From assembly GCA_011947345.1 (NCBI GenBank), contig JAAVTG010000973.1, positions 1-22,393 on the forward strand: a stretch of 22,393 nucleotides of DNA. Direction: 5' to 3'. Below are positions 8,640-17,429 of the stretch, piece by piece. The translations under genes were made by a program, and so were the position numbers. The stretch is from Phytophthora quininea. Its lineage: Eukaryota > Oomycota > Peronosporomycetes > Peronosporales > Peronosporaceae. The notes below the pieces were generated by a model. The model saw only the letters and a program-made list of their open reading frames with translations. It made no database searches and was not told the DNA's origin. Each line of letters begins with the position of its first letter. The first letter of the stretch is position 1.

Positions 8640-9061
8640 ACAAAACACAGGTTCTTCTTCTTCTTCTTGGACTCCTTGTCGTTGCCACTGTCATCATCAG
8701 AACTGGTTGACGCCAGCTTCGCTTACCGTTTCTTGTTCAGATATTCAGGACGCTGCTTCTTCAGATGGCCAGCTTTACCGCAAAAGAAGCACGTCCTCGT
8801 CTCGACAGAGCTGTTGCCTCCACTGCTATGGTTACTGCCGCCACGAGCCTTGAACTTTTTTCGTCAGTAGCGTTGGACTTCCACTTGCGCTTGCCGCGAG
8901 CACCAGAAGGCTGCTTCCCTGCTTCACTTGCAGAATCTTAGCTGAGTTCTCTGGTTGCTTGGGCTTCTTCATCGACGCACGGCTCTGCTTGTCGAGCTCG
9001 GCTTCGCTGCGAATAGTGTTCAGAACCTCCATCAACGAAGGGGATTTCCTTCGCGCACAGC
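8640..9061 (-). pseudogene. gag: Copia Gag: nucleocapsid region with damaged zinc knuckle
   Basis: From about 9035 the frame gives LMEVLNTIRSEAELDKQSR, the end of the Copia Gag capsid homology region, followed by a basic stretch. A frame change around 8860-8880 leads to ETRTCFFCGKAGHLKKQRP at 8800-8747. This is a retroviral CCHC zinc knuckle (C-X2-C-X4-H-X4-C) whose final Cys is Arg (codon at 8752-8750, CGT). The module would bind the element's RNA. The bases between it and the protease contain a run of Ser/Lys-rich codons and the 25-bp duplication. Confidence 0.75.
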
Positions 9062-9712
9062 TTAGTCGAACATCCTGACCACTCCACGATACTCGAAAGC
9101 AACACCTTGCAGAATCACCTTCACCATCTCGTCATCCGGAATACTGTCGTTCATGTTACGGAGTTGACGGCGCATGGCTTCCATCTCGTCCAAGTACGTG
9201 TCCATGTCCATGCCTACCGTAAACTTGTGAGCATAGAACTTCTTGCGCACAAACAAAGCATTCAAAAATGCACGCCGCGTCTTCTCCTGTTCAAATGCGA
9301 CCCACATCTCTCGAGCACTGGTCATCATGCAGATCTTCGATGCGTCCTTGGTGAGTAAGCCACGTAGGATGGCGTCACGTGTCAGAGCGTTCCGTTCCTC
9401 AAATCTTCTTCTTGCTGCCACCGACAGGTTGGCTCCTACCGTATCGGTGCCGTCGAGGATGCCCGTGCAGCCCCATTGCCGGAGGTAGGACTCGAGTAGA
9501 GGCTTATAAAGGTCGAAACCACCTTCTTCATCATACTTGGGCGGCTTGCTTGCCCCGAAGCGCCCGAGTTCGCTTCCATCGTCGTCTTGAGCGGGGTGAA
9601 AGGTCGCAGCACCATCCGTCGCACTGCCGCCGGCATGTCCAGCCGACTGCTCACTTCTCGCGTCCACGTCGTCCTGTCACACGGGAGGTACGTTATCGTT
9701 GTTGCCGTCCAT
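9062..9712 (-). pseudogene. gag: Copia Gag (UBN2-type capsid region), early nonsense codon
   Basis: ATG at 9712-9710 opens a frame that meets TGA at 9679-9677, eleven codons later, and continues in the same frame to a TAA at 9062. The body has the Copia Gag pattern: PPKYDEEGGFDLYKPLLESY, then MWVAFEQEKTRRAFLNALFV, MDTYLDEMEAMRRQL and DDEMVKVILQG, corresponding to the UBN2/gag-polypeptide family. It would form the capsid. The downstream fragment at 9035 continues the same protein after the TAA. The ATG at 9712 is preferred because it lies 20 bases after the primer-binding site and in frame. Confidence 0.83.
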
Positions 9713-9731
9713 GCTTGCACAGACTCAAAGT

Positions 9732-9753
9732 CGTTGGGCTCGTAACCTAAGAG
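9732..9753 (-). other. Copia primer-binding site complementary to initiator tRNA-Met anticodon arm
   Basis: On the minus strand CTCTTAGGTTACGAGCCCAACG resembles the reverse complement of the anticodon stem-loop of eukaryotic initiator tRNA-Met (the ...GGGCYCAUAACCC... region). Priming from an internal, half-tRNA site of initiator tRNA-Met is known for Drosophila copia and other Ty1/Copia elements. Location just before the Gag ATG fits. The match is imperfect, as expected in a decayed copy. Confidence 0.6.
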
Positions 9754-10120
9754 CTTTTGGTTTGACAGAGCTCTTGTTGCACTCGAGTTCTTGCGTAGTT
9801 GAGTAGAGTAGCGAAGCGGTGGGAAGAGGAGCCTGGAGTGGACGCGAGAGGAGGAAGAGGTCGAGTGTGGAGTAGGTAGAAAAACCAAAAGTGATCGCCG
9901 AAGCGATCGATGTATTTGTCTGTGTCTGTGAACAGGAGGAAAGCCTCTGGCTACAAACCTCCTCGGACGCAAGCTGTACGTGTGGCAGTCACTCCGAAAA
10001 GCCATTCGAAGTAGGTGTCGAGGTTCCACTAGCGCACCTGCTAGCTACTCGAGATTCCGCCAGCACACGACGCCGGGATAGAGGCCACTAAAAATACAAT
10101 CTAAGACAGGCAGCATCTCC
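9754..10120 (-). repeat. Putative Copia 5' LTR and leader (boundaries not fixed)
   Basis: Copia order requires the 5' LTR between the primer-binding site and the next gene. A likely 3' end on the minus strand is ...GTGCAACA at about 9772. The start cannot be fixed without the partner LTR. The stretch contains a C/T-rich block on the minus strand (9790-9880), where transcription could start, and a perfect hairpin at 9893-9908. No open frame here has recognisable motifs. Confidence 0.5.
9893..9908 (-). other. 6-bp stem with UUCG tetraloop in the putative Copia LTR
   Basis: On the minus strand GATCGC-TTCG-GCGATC forms a perfect 6-bp stem closed by C-G around UUCG, the exceptionally stable cUUCGg tetraloop class. 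It lies in the part of the LTR that could be transcribed as R or U5. The structural prediction follows from sequence; any role in packaging or termination is speculation. Confidence 0.55.
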
Positions 10121-11443
10121 ATGCAGCTGTACGCAGAGCACGGGAAATCAGATCAGCCACCTCTCCAGTGCTTCGATCTCATACTTCCCGTACAGCTTCA
10201 CGAGCAGCATGCCAACACTGCCACGGGTGGTGGCGACAACGAACACGCACTACAACGCTAAGGGTGTGCTCGAGGCTCTGATGCAGGGCTACTACGGCGG
10301 CTGTCGAGTGCAAGCGGAAAGTACCACCGGCGTCTACATCGAAGACAACTGCGAGATCTCCAAGCACTGGGAGATCTACGGTCTCATGGTGCAGTCTCCG
10401 GACGACGTCCCGCTGTGCAGCACTGGCGACGTGTGCATCCACAACTACTACAACACGCAATGGGAGTGGGTGAGCCAGATCACAGCGGCCAGGCCCAACC
10501 GAGTGGGGATGTTCCTCAACGCGTTTCGCAGTCGCTACGCAGACACCGTGTCCATCAGTGTGCTGCCCGGGATCGTGGTCATGCAGATGCTGCTCATGGG
10601 GATCATCAGTCTCTACCAGATCATGTCGCACAAGCGCTCCGTGCTGCTCACGCAGATCTGGGCCTACCGCTGTCAGAACGGCCGCATGCAGGTGGTCTAC
10701 CTCGCGCAGATCACCTACCACCTTGTGTACAACTCGGATCTGTACTTGCTGGGCTTCGGGACGGGCACATTGACCACCGAGTCGATCGCCAACTTGACGT
10801 GCTGCTTCTTCGCCTTCTCGTACTCGTTCATCAACTTGGCCAAGGCGCGCTCGGGCGACCAAGTGCTAGACCGCCACTTCCGACTCACATGGGAAGCTAT
10901 GTAATTATCATTACCATAGCGGTGGTGGCTGTGCTTCGATCGATGCAACGCACGCCGATTCTGTCAGTCCTCTCCGAAATGAAGAGATTCTGCGCAAGAC
11001 GACCACCAAAGGAGCGAAGTACTGTGGCCTGAATGATGCCTGCGTGCTGTTCAAGTTGAACACACCGGCCTTTATCACGCTCATGTCGGTGGGGCTGGGA
11101 CTCACTGCGGTGATCACTTCACTTCTGGTCAAGATGCTCAGTCCCAAGGTAAAAACATCGTCGACTGTCGCTGGCCAACAGCCAGACTTGAAGCAACGAA
11201 GCAACGAAGCGAGGGTACAAGCTGCAGACCACGGCGCTTACCAGGTCCCGGGTCTTCCGGACAAGTCGGAACAGGACCATCTCACCTCGTTCGAGAGAAA
11301 CTGCACCGGCGCACCGTTCAAGAAACTCTTTCAGGACTGCGACAATATCACCTATGTCATATACAACGGCAAACGATGCACTACCGTTGAGACCTTGCTG
11401 CTGACAGGATGCCTCTACTACGGCGACCACATCTACCAGGCTG
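10121..11443 (+). pseudogene. Oomycete-type multi-pass membrane protein gene, 5' part, frameshifted and split by MULE-2
   Basis: Continuous protein-like sequence is spread over three frames: 10121-10258 (QCFDLILPVQLHEQ), about 10265-10900 (GVYIEDNCEISKHWEIYG, DVCIHNYYNTQWEWVS, VYLAQITYHLVYNSDLYLLG), about 10895-10978 (IIITIAVVAVLRSM) and about 10978-11443 (KGAKYCGLNDACVLFKLN). Hydrophobic segments include ISVLPGIVVMQMLLMGIISL, ANLTCCFFAFSYSF, the IIITIAVVAV stretch and ITLMSVGLGLTAVITSLLV, so at least four membrane spans are likely. I recall similar uncharacterised proteins in oomycetes but cannot name a function. The 5' end is missing at the Copia border. The gene continues at 17490 after the MULE-2 insertion. 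Confidence 0.72.
11435..11443. repeat. Left copy of MULE-2 target site duplication (ACCAGGCTG)
   Basis: ACCAGGCTG recurs at 17490-17498 outside the other end of MULE-2. A tenth matching G makes 10 bp possible, but 9 bp gives element ends G...C and is the commonest Mutator size. Codons on the two flanks join in frame. Confidence 0.87.
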
Positions 11444-11490
11444 GTAGCGTTTGAGATCGGTCCACTGTGGGTCCGGTCCATTGAGGTCCT
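11444..11490 (+). repeat. MULE-2 left terminal inverted repeat
   Basis: The conserved core at 11459-11480 contains two overlapping GGTCC motifs around GGGTCCGGTCC. The outer 15 bases match the other end only loosely (GTAGCGTTTGAGATC against GGAAAAGCCCTAGAC). Confidence 0.7.
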
Positions 11491-11833
11491 GGCACGTGGT
11501 TCCAAATTCCGAAAAACCATATGTTTCTTCGGAACAGATAACTGGTCAGCACGGTCTCGAGATCTGTGATGCCTTGCCGTGCACAACAGCATTGTCAGCG
11601 ACGATAACAACCTGAAAGCGAAGAATTGCGCGGCAGGCATGTCAACAACTTTGGCTGCGTACTGCCATTCCGCTGCAATGATCCGACGGATTGTCCGTTC
11701 CGCTGTTTTGTTTGCAGTGCACGATTTCACCGCTCACCGATCCGCTAGTTTAAACCGCCAAATGTAGTCAAGACCGGGAGCATCAAAAGCAAACGTGTAT
11801 TTAGTTGTAGAGGAGATAATCTGCCTTGCTGAA
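11491..11833. other. MULE-2 left arm, no gene recognised
   Basis: About 340 bp lie between the left terminal repeat and the stop codon of the Myb/SANT-like gene. Short open frames exist on both strands (for example plus 11579-11767), but none shows a recognisable motif. The stretch could hold the 3' untranslated region of the Myb/SANT-like transcript. Confidence 0.4.
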
Positions 11834-12888
11834 CTACAACGTTTTCAACTGGAAATCCGTGTTACCCGCCAAATACTCCTGGACAAAGTAGAATCTACAC
11901 TCGTCGTCCATGCCGCAGTACATCGTTGCGGCGTTCGGGTTCGTGGCCAGCAGTTGAATAAACCGGAAACGTGCAGCCACCTCAATCGTGGTCGCTAGCT
12001 GGTCCTTGAACTCTTTGATCGCAACATCAGACCGCGGAAGTTTGCATATACGATCACCCTCTCGACGAGCTGCACTAGTGTCCGCAAGCGTCTTGTGAGC
12101 AACAGCAAGCTCCAAGATGGGCTCAGTCATCTTCTCCCCCGTGCTCTTGTGGCGATTGGAACAACCGTCGTTGTTGTCGCCTTCCTGGGACGGACTGAGC
12201 GATGTTCGGCGACCACGGCTGCTGCAGCGAGATCCATTACCCGCCGATTCTTCCGTCTCTTCTTCCTCGTCGCTAGCTTCGCCAGAGCTACCATCTTCAT
12301 CATCGCCACTCGGATTGTCGGCGGATACGTTCTCGTCGTTGAAGGCATCGACGTTGGCGTCGTTCGGGCTGACAGGCGACAGCAATTGCGAATCTTGCGA
12401 CGCAAGTGAGATGGGTACTCTCCAGTAGTAGACGTACCAGAAAATATTTCGTCGAGCTCGTCGAACATGAGCAGACCGCGTGATCCAGATTCTTTAGCTT
12501 GAGGGTGTTCTGCAATGTAGGCGTCCCACATAGACTGTGGTGCCGTTGGGAGCTGGGATCTTGAGTCCCATCCGAACCCACTGTTGTTCTTGATATCCGA
12601 GCACACCTTGTGTTTTTTTAGGTCATTGAGCTTGCTCTGCAATTGTTTGCGACTCATAGATTCTCCTTCCGGCTGGTTACGGTTAAAATCTCGCTCAATC
12701 CGTGTCCATACGGTTTTTTTAATTGTGCCTTCGTAGGAAGCGCCTATACGCCGAACTTGGTCCACGACAGCAAGTATAAGGCAGATGGAGCTCTCGACGG
12801 CCGGCTTGAAGCTTGCTGCCCAGCCCAGTGCCGTCATCCTGGGCAAGTCCACGTGTGGTCTGAACGCTCTTTTGGCCAAGATCGTCAT
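11834..12888 (-). pseudogene. Myb/SANT-like DNA-binding protein inside MULE-2, one frameshift
   Basis: The N-terminal part (12888 to about 12410) has the pattern of the Myb/SANT-like family common in plants, fungi and oomycetes and often linked to DNA transposons: aromatic/aliphatic helix residues (SSICLILAVVDQVRR), KKTVWTRIERDFN, then SRKQLQSKLNDLKKHK and NNSGFGWDS, followed by MWDAYIAEHPQAK and LMFDELDEIFSG. The homology then moves frame near 12386-12415. The second part (to the stop at 11834) has a long acidic stretch (DDEDGSSGEASDEEEETEES) and an aromatic C terminus (ATMYCGMDDECRFYFVQEY). A DNA-binding accessory factor for transposition is plausible by analogy with Harbinger elements, but is inference. 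The start is uncertain. Confidence 0.72.
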
Positions 12889-13021
12889 GGTGGCGCCCGC
12901 AAGTCGGCTGGCTAGCCCGAGAGGTCACGACGGCATCGAAGAGACTGCTACTGACCAACGTCGCCCGTAAAAGCAAGTGCTAGCACAAAATGCTCAACTA
13001 CGTGTATTAAAATAAGAACAA

Positions 13022-13856
13022 CTAACACTTGGGGTGCTTTCTGGACTTGTGCGTCCTCAAACTGCTCACCTTAGTGTACGAAAGTTTGGGACACAACTCG
13101 CATAGGTACTCGCCCTTGCTAGAGCCTTCCAGCTTTCGCTTGAGTCTATTTGCCTGTCCTTTGGGGTTTTCCTGGCAGTAATACCGGTGCTTTCGAAGTG
13201 CAGGCCCCTTTACATCCTGACCTTGCAAAACTGGCACATTCCGTGGCATTCTGCACAATATCGGGGGTCCATTTGACACCCTCATATTGCATGTAACAGT
13301 GAACCCTGTAATTCTTCGTCTTGTAGGCCATTCCGTTGTGCACTAGATCACCTCGAAATAAAATACAAAACCCAGCAGGGATGTCGACCTGAGTGGCCTG
13401 CGAGGCTTCCTTCAATTCCATGCAGCCAACATAAACATGAAGACTGGAGCCGCTTTGAAGCGCGAACACCATGCTTCCCGGAACACGGTCAGATTACAGT
13501 CGCCGGGTCTTCGCTAGGTCGTTTTCGGTGTAGTCTTGATGCGCCTCCTGCTCTTCTCCACCTGGCTCCGATAGTATAAACGAGAACACTCCTGGAATCC
13601 ATCCTGGGTGCACCATGGATGTCAGCACTAGCAAAGCCTTCTTCAGTTGCCTTAACGACGACGACATGTTTTTTTCATCCACTCGAGACTGCAGGCGAAA
13701 GACGTCATCACTCTGGCCCACCTTGTTGAAAACACCGGTGTACGTTAGCTGTTTAGCCTCTTTGAGAAGCTCTGGAACTACCCTTTCCGGTAACACGAGC
13801 CCTGCGGTGATGAATCCATGGGGGAGCAGAGGACCGAAGCGCTCAGACGCCTTCAT
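13022..13856 (-). pseudogene. 2-oxoglutarate/Fe(II) oxygenase-like protein with C-terminal zinc finger, inside MULE-2
   Basis: Coding begins near 13856 (MKASERFGPLLPHGFITAG). An iron-binding HxD motif occurs in EAHQDY (His 13541-13539, Asp 13535-13533), the distal His in RGDLVHNGMAY (13340-13338) and a downstream Arg in NYRVHCY (13307-13305), the usual 2-oxoglutarate ligand: the order HxD...H...R of this superfamily. The spacing and the RGDLVH context fit a double-stranded beta-helix domain. A TAA at 13496-13494 interrupts the frame between HxD and the distal His, and the homology changes frame between about 13290 and 13220. The end encodes KGPALRKHRYYC and EYLCELCPKLSYTKVSSLRT ending HKSRKHPKC, a C2H2 finger (C-X2-C ... 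H-X4-H). Substrate unknown; DNA or protein demethylation is only a guess. Confidence 0.65.
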
Positions 13857-13921
13857 GCTTTCGTGCGGATTTTGGAAAGCGAAAGCCAGTTTGTGTTAGC
13901 AAGTTTTTTTAGAGATGAGGT

Positions 13922-14047
13922 TTTATGTAGGTGAAACGGCACTGGAAGCGGGAACGGCGCTTGTAGCAGGAACGCCTTGTGAAGCGGAAACGCGATTAGA
14001 TGCGGGAATGCTGTGTGTAGTGGGAATGCAATTGGCAAAGGAAATCC
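13922..14047. repeat. 18-bp minisatellite, seven diverged units
   Basis: Seven consecutive 18-bp units begin at 13922, 13940, 13958, 13976, 13994, 14012 and 14030; the shared part is the second half, GTAGCGGGAACGC-like, as in CGCTTGTAGCAGGAACGC. Because 18 is a multiple of three, it can be read as six-residue repeats on either strand (for example AFPLHK-like on the minus strand). No gene is confidently assigned to it. Confidence 0.85.
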
Positions 14048-14301
14048 GTAATTGTCATAGACAAAAACTTCTTAACGATACAAGAGTTGCCGTTTTAGAT
14101 AATACTTTACTGACCTGCTTGATTATACGGTTGGCTCTTCCGGCACAGTTGTGCCTCAGCATAATTATATCTTGTGCCGAACATCAACTCGAAATAAGGA
14201 GCAGCATGAACGGTATGCGGTGCGTTCTTATGCCAAGCACAATTAGATTGAGCTAGCATTGATGTGTTCCTACATTTCGCGTTTTTTAGGAGACGACTAT
14301 C

Positions 14302-14843
14302 ATGAAAGCACACGCAGCAGTTTGGCTCTTCGCACAGAAGCACGGGAACAAGTTTGCACGCACCTATGCTGAACACAGACATTTTCTACGTGATGAGAAA
14401 CTGATGCCGATAGTAAATGGCTTCGTGGGCGAGGTGGACAACGCCTGCGGAGATTGTGGCTGGGCCTGTCGAATTTCGTCCGACGAGAGCTGATGCAGGC
14501 GACCCCCGATCCACAATTTCCTGAGGCTACTACGGGAGTCTGGGACGACAGATTTAGACATGCTATGCGACCAAGTAGACCCAGTTGTTCGTCAAATGGC
14601 AAGGACATCATCACCCAGCTTCAACCGACACAGCGAGAGCATATCTTAGCAAAACTATCAGCGGACCGGGCTCGTTATTTCGATGTACGCTGCACTGAGG
14701 AAATCCTTCGCTTAAGCACGGCATACAACCAAGGCAACTTAACGGGATGCATCGTGTCGACAGTTGCCAGCGTTCAGAATGCAGTCTACCTTGCTTTTCG
14801 CGAGACTGGTGCAACTCTCGCGAAGAAGCGCCCGCAGCGGTAG
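14302..14843 (+). pseudogene. Unrecognised plus-strand open region in MULE-2, frameshifted
   Basis: Two plus-strand frames follow one another. The first, 14302-14493, starts MKAHAAVWLFAQKHGNKFAR and contains NACGDCGWAC. The second, about 14454-14843, includes QREHILAKLSADRARYFDV and IVSTVASVQNAVYLAFRETG. A third frame (14520-14648) also looks protein-like (LRLLRESGTTDLDMLCDQVD), so the true reading may switch more than once. I recognise no family. It lies on the strand opposite to the other MULE-2 genes and may be an unrelated captured or inserted gene fragment. A minus-strand reading is also open here but has poorer composition. Confidence 0.35.
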
Positions 14844-14904
14844 GCAAGCGTCTTTCAGACGTGTTCGCTAGTCCTCTGGGCACGACAAAATTTCTCCTGA
14901 GCCC

Positions 14905-15099
14905 TTGTCCGGCAGTGACGCTCCATCGCCAGAATTTGCAGCAGCTCGTATTTCACAGGCACTTGACAGGTACACGAAGAGCGTTGAATGTGCTCGAGCG
15001 ACGTTGCTGCAAGATGACGACGAGATTACAGATCCAGATCCTTCTATACTTCATCCGAAGCATGGATATTTCGGCAAGCCGGAATCGTGCAGGATTTAG
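14905..15099 (+). pseudogene. Unrecognised plus-strand open frame, possible continuation of the preceding one
   Basis: This frame encodes SGSDAPSPEFAAARISQALD, then RYTKSVECARATLLQDDDEI and a Ser/Pro/Asp-rich end, with a TAG stop. Its composition is protein-like, and the open sequence extends upstream to about 14876 without an ATG, which fits a C-terminal end of the frameshifted gene at 14302-14843. No known domain is visible. Confidence 0.3.
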
Positions 15100-15217
15100 A
15101 TAACAAGGAGGTGTTTGAATGGGAGACGGAAAGCATAATTTCATGCATTTATTTTTTCTTTTGCCAGTTTAACACGTCTGTTCAATATTTCTTTATATCC
15201 GCCTAGTTAGTAATTAA

Positions 15218-17409
15218 TCAATCAGCAGAGGCGTCGTAGAAATCATTGCTTTCATCAATACGGCCGAAATCTTCCATTTGTACCACTGGTTCGGCGTTTT
15301 GCCGAGGAATTACGATAGTTCGAAGATCCCGTCGAAGAATAGCACCTCCACATTCATCACTAGAGTCGTTGTCGCAAATGTCTGAGGCTTCGTCAGAGCT
15401 CGAAGCGCATTCTGGTAATTCCACAGCTTTTGGTAGTGGAATTGGAAGGCGTGCTGGCGCATTCGCTCTTCCAACTTCGATATCTGCCTTGAGGTGCGCA
15501 TACCGTCTCGCTGATTTTTCTAAGCCAACCACAAACTCCGTTAGATTAGGATGCGGCTTTGGAAAGGCAGAATTCATCTCTCGGTTAAAATGCTCTAAGG
15601 GATTGTTGGTGCGGCTGATTGCGGTTTTTGTTTGCGGTTCCACATTCCACAACAACGGATGAAATTTTACAATCCAGGTTCTCGAAAAGTATTGCCAAAA
15701 GCGTTTCCACTTTTCTTGAGAAACTGCAATATTCCCGCCACACAATCACCTGCAATTTTATTTTTCACCCATGTCACTCCTTGCTTTTTAACTTTACTTT
15801 GTGGAATAACAGTGGGCATGTCTAGAACCCCGTATGTCATTGCTACTTTGCACTGAGGTTCAGAAATCGCATATTCTTTCATTTTGCGGCGACATGCTTG
15901 CTTGAAATGAAACAAGCAGCCAATAATCGTTGCGCTTGGAAAGTGATCTCTAAGCGCCCTGATTAATCTAGCTTCGAAGTCGCAATAAATATGCTCAGGG
16001 TCCATTGCATATTCAGTTGCATCGAGAACCAGACGAACTGCGTGGAAATATGTGTCATATTTCTTTGACGTGTACAAAACGAAAGCTGCAGGGTAATATG
16101 AGCGCGTAGGCCGATCGTAAGCAGTGAATATAACGCACTGTGTAAACTTGGGAGGTACGCATCGAAATGTACCGTCGACGAAAACATCAGTCTTCTTGTG
16201 CTTGAGCATATTCAGCAATACCGGGTGAGCCCAGCCGAGTAATCTTTGTCGAGATTTCCTTTTTTGTCATAGTAGGAATGATGGAAGAGCACGAAATTAG
16301 TTTGGGAGGGGTTCCATCGTCATTGAGAACCTGAGACCAAGGAGAAACTTCGATTTGACCATACACAGATCCTCCAGATTCCTCTGCTCTAATACGATTC
16401 ACACGGCGTTTAACTTCTTCCATGGACAACCCCGAAAATGCCATAGTCGTGTCATTATTGCCGTAAAAGCGAGCACGGATAGAATCCCAAATTTCGTTTC
16501 TGTTGGCAGAAGTAGTTATCGCCAAGCGATCCACCTCTCTCTTCATTTCTTCTGCAACGTTGCTTTCTGTTTTGCGGGTTTGAGAGCTGTCGGGAACTGC
16601 TGAACGACCACACGTGTGAGGCGCAAATTTTGTGTAAAGTTAATGCTCTCGCAAATATTCACATCGCCCCTTGCATTTACCACTTCGGTAGTGACTGCAG
16701 CGGTAGTATATTTTGGTGTTTGCCTTGTCTCTATCGTGTTCTGTGTACTTGTAGCCGCTGATCCACTTAGTAGTCTTCTCCTGCTGTCCTGATGACGAAG
16801 TAGGGAGACTATCCACATTTGTGTCGAGTGAGAGGAAGGAATATTCGCTGAAGATGTATCCGTAATATCAATACCACCACTTTCACTGCTTGGGTAGCCA
16901 TCGAACCGGAAATCAAAATCCCCATCAAATTCACTACAAACATGCTCTTCACGTGATGCAGTTACTACTGCGATTGCATCTTGTTCTGTATATGTGTCCT
17001 CATCAACAACCGGGTTCAACAAGTCTCCTAGTGAGTGTGAACGGCCTCCGACAACAGGACAGGATTCAGCAATTGTATCGACAATGGTAGAAGAGCCCAC
17101 AGCAAGAGAGCAGGAGGGAACTGACACAACTTCCGCTATAACAATACGATTAAAAACAAAACATTAAGACAGAAAAGCCTTACCAGCAGTAGGCGATGTT
17201 TCTGCTTGTCTGTTGGTCTGGGATCTAGTTATTCGCTGTGTTTCTCGGGAACCTTGGCTGTACTTCGCAGGCCGTCGCGAGGAATCAGCCTTCCTTTTCA
17301 TCTTGTAGAGTGTAGATCTAAATGAAGCCTTTTCGCCAGAGCTGTTACAAAACGAACAGGTTGCTTTTATATTTCTCTTCTTACTCATGAATTTCCTCCT
17401 TATTTCCAT
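15218..17409 (-). pseudogene. MULE-2 transposase (MULE domain) with one intron, three frameshifts
   Basis: Exon 1 starts at ATG 17409 or, in frame, 17388 (MSKKRNIKATCSFCNSSG); a 48-bp GT-AG intron (17183-17136) follows, and exon 2 continues EVVSVPSC. An acidic N-terminal region leads to AEEMKREVDRLAI, SIRARFYGNNDT and a catalytic core with Asp in DVFVDGTFRC, Asp in IYCDFEARLI, IIGCLFHFKQACRRKM and DMPTVIPQSKVK. The C-terminal part has KWKRFWQYFSRTW and RTNNPLEHFNREMNSAF, with the likely third catalytic acid (Glu). Frame changes occur near 16570, 16240 and 15735, so the copy is inactive. It shares long motifs with the MULE-1 transposase. It would mobilise MULE-2 and related elements. Confidence 0.86.
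17136..17183 (-). other. 48-bp intron in MULE-2 transposase
   Basis: On the minus strand the sequence begins GTAAGG and ends TTATAG, is T-rich throughout, contains an in-frame stop and joins two frames without shift (PTA and EVVSVPSC). Intron size and sites fit the short spliceosomal introns of oomycetes. Confidence 0.72.
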
Positions 17410-17429
17410 CTGTGTTATCGACGTATGTT

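Larger units (their letters stand above)
2059..10120 (-). mobile_element. Decayed Ty1/Copia element, split by MULE-1
   Basis: On the minus strand the order is candidate 5' LTR/leader, primer-binding site, Gag, zinc knuckle, protease, integrase, reverse transcriptase, RNase H: the Ty1/Copia order (integrase before reverse transcriptase). The coding part begins at ATG 9712 and ends with the TAG at 2088-2090. MULE-1 (2254-5177) and its duplicated 8 bp interrupt the RNase H end. The 3' LTR is not visible; 29 bp after the pol stop the sequence becomes the Gypsy LTR. The 5' LTR start is not fixed, because no matching LTR is present to compare; 10120 is an upper estimate set by the next recognisable coding sequence. 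Confidence 0.85.

Noticed and set aside
10179..10862. Long minus-strand open frame of 227 codons
   Set aside because: It lies opposite the membrane-protein gene; its His/Arg/Val-rich translation is typical of an antisense shadow, and no motif is present.
10415..11032. Plus-strand 205-codon open frame
   Set aside because: Only its last part (about 10895-10978) is part of the membrane-protein homology; the rest is an out-of-frame shadow.
13022..14047. CRISPR array at the 18-bp repeat block
   Set aside because: Units are contiguous without spacers, diverged, and the DNA is eukaryotic.
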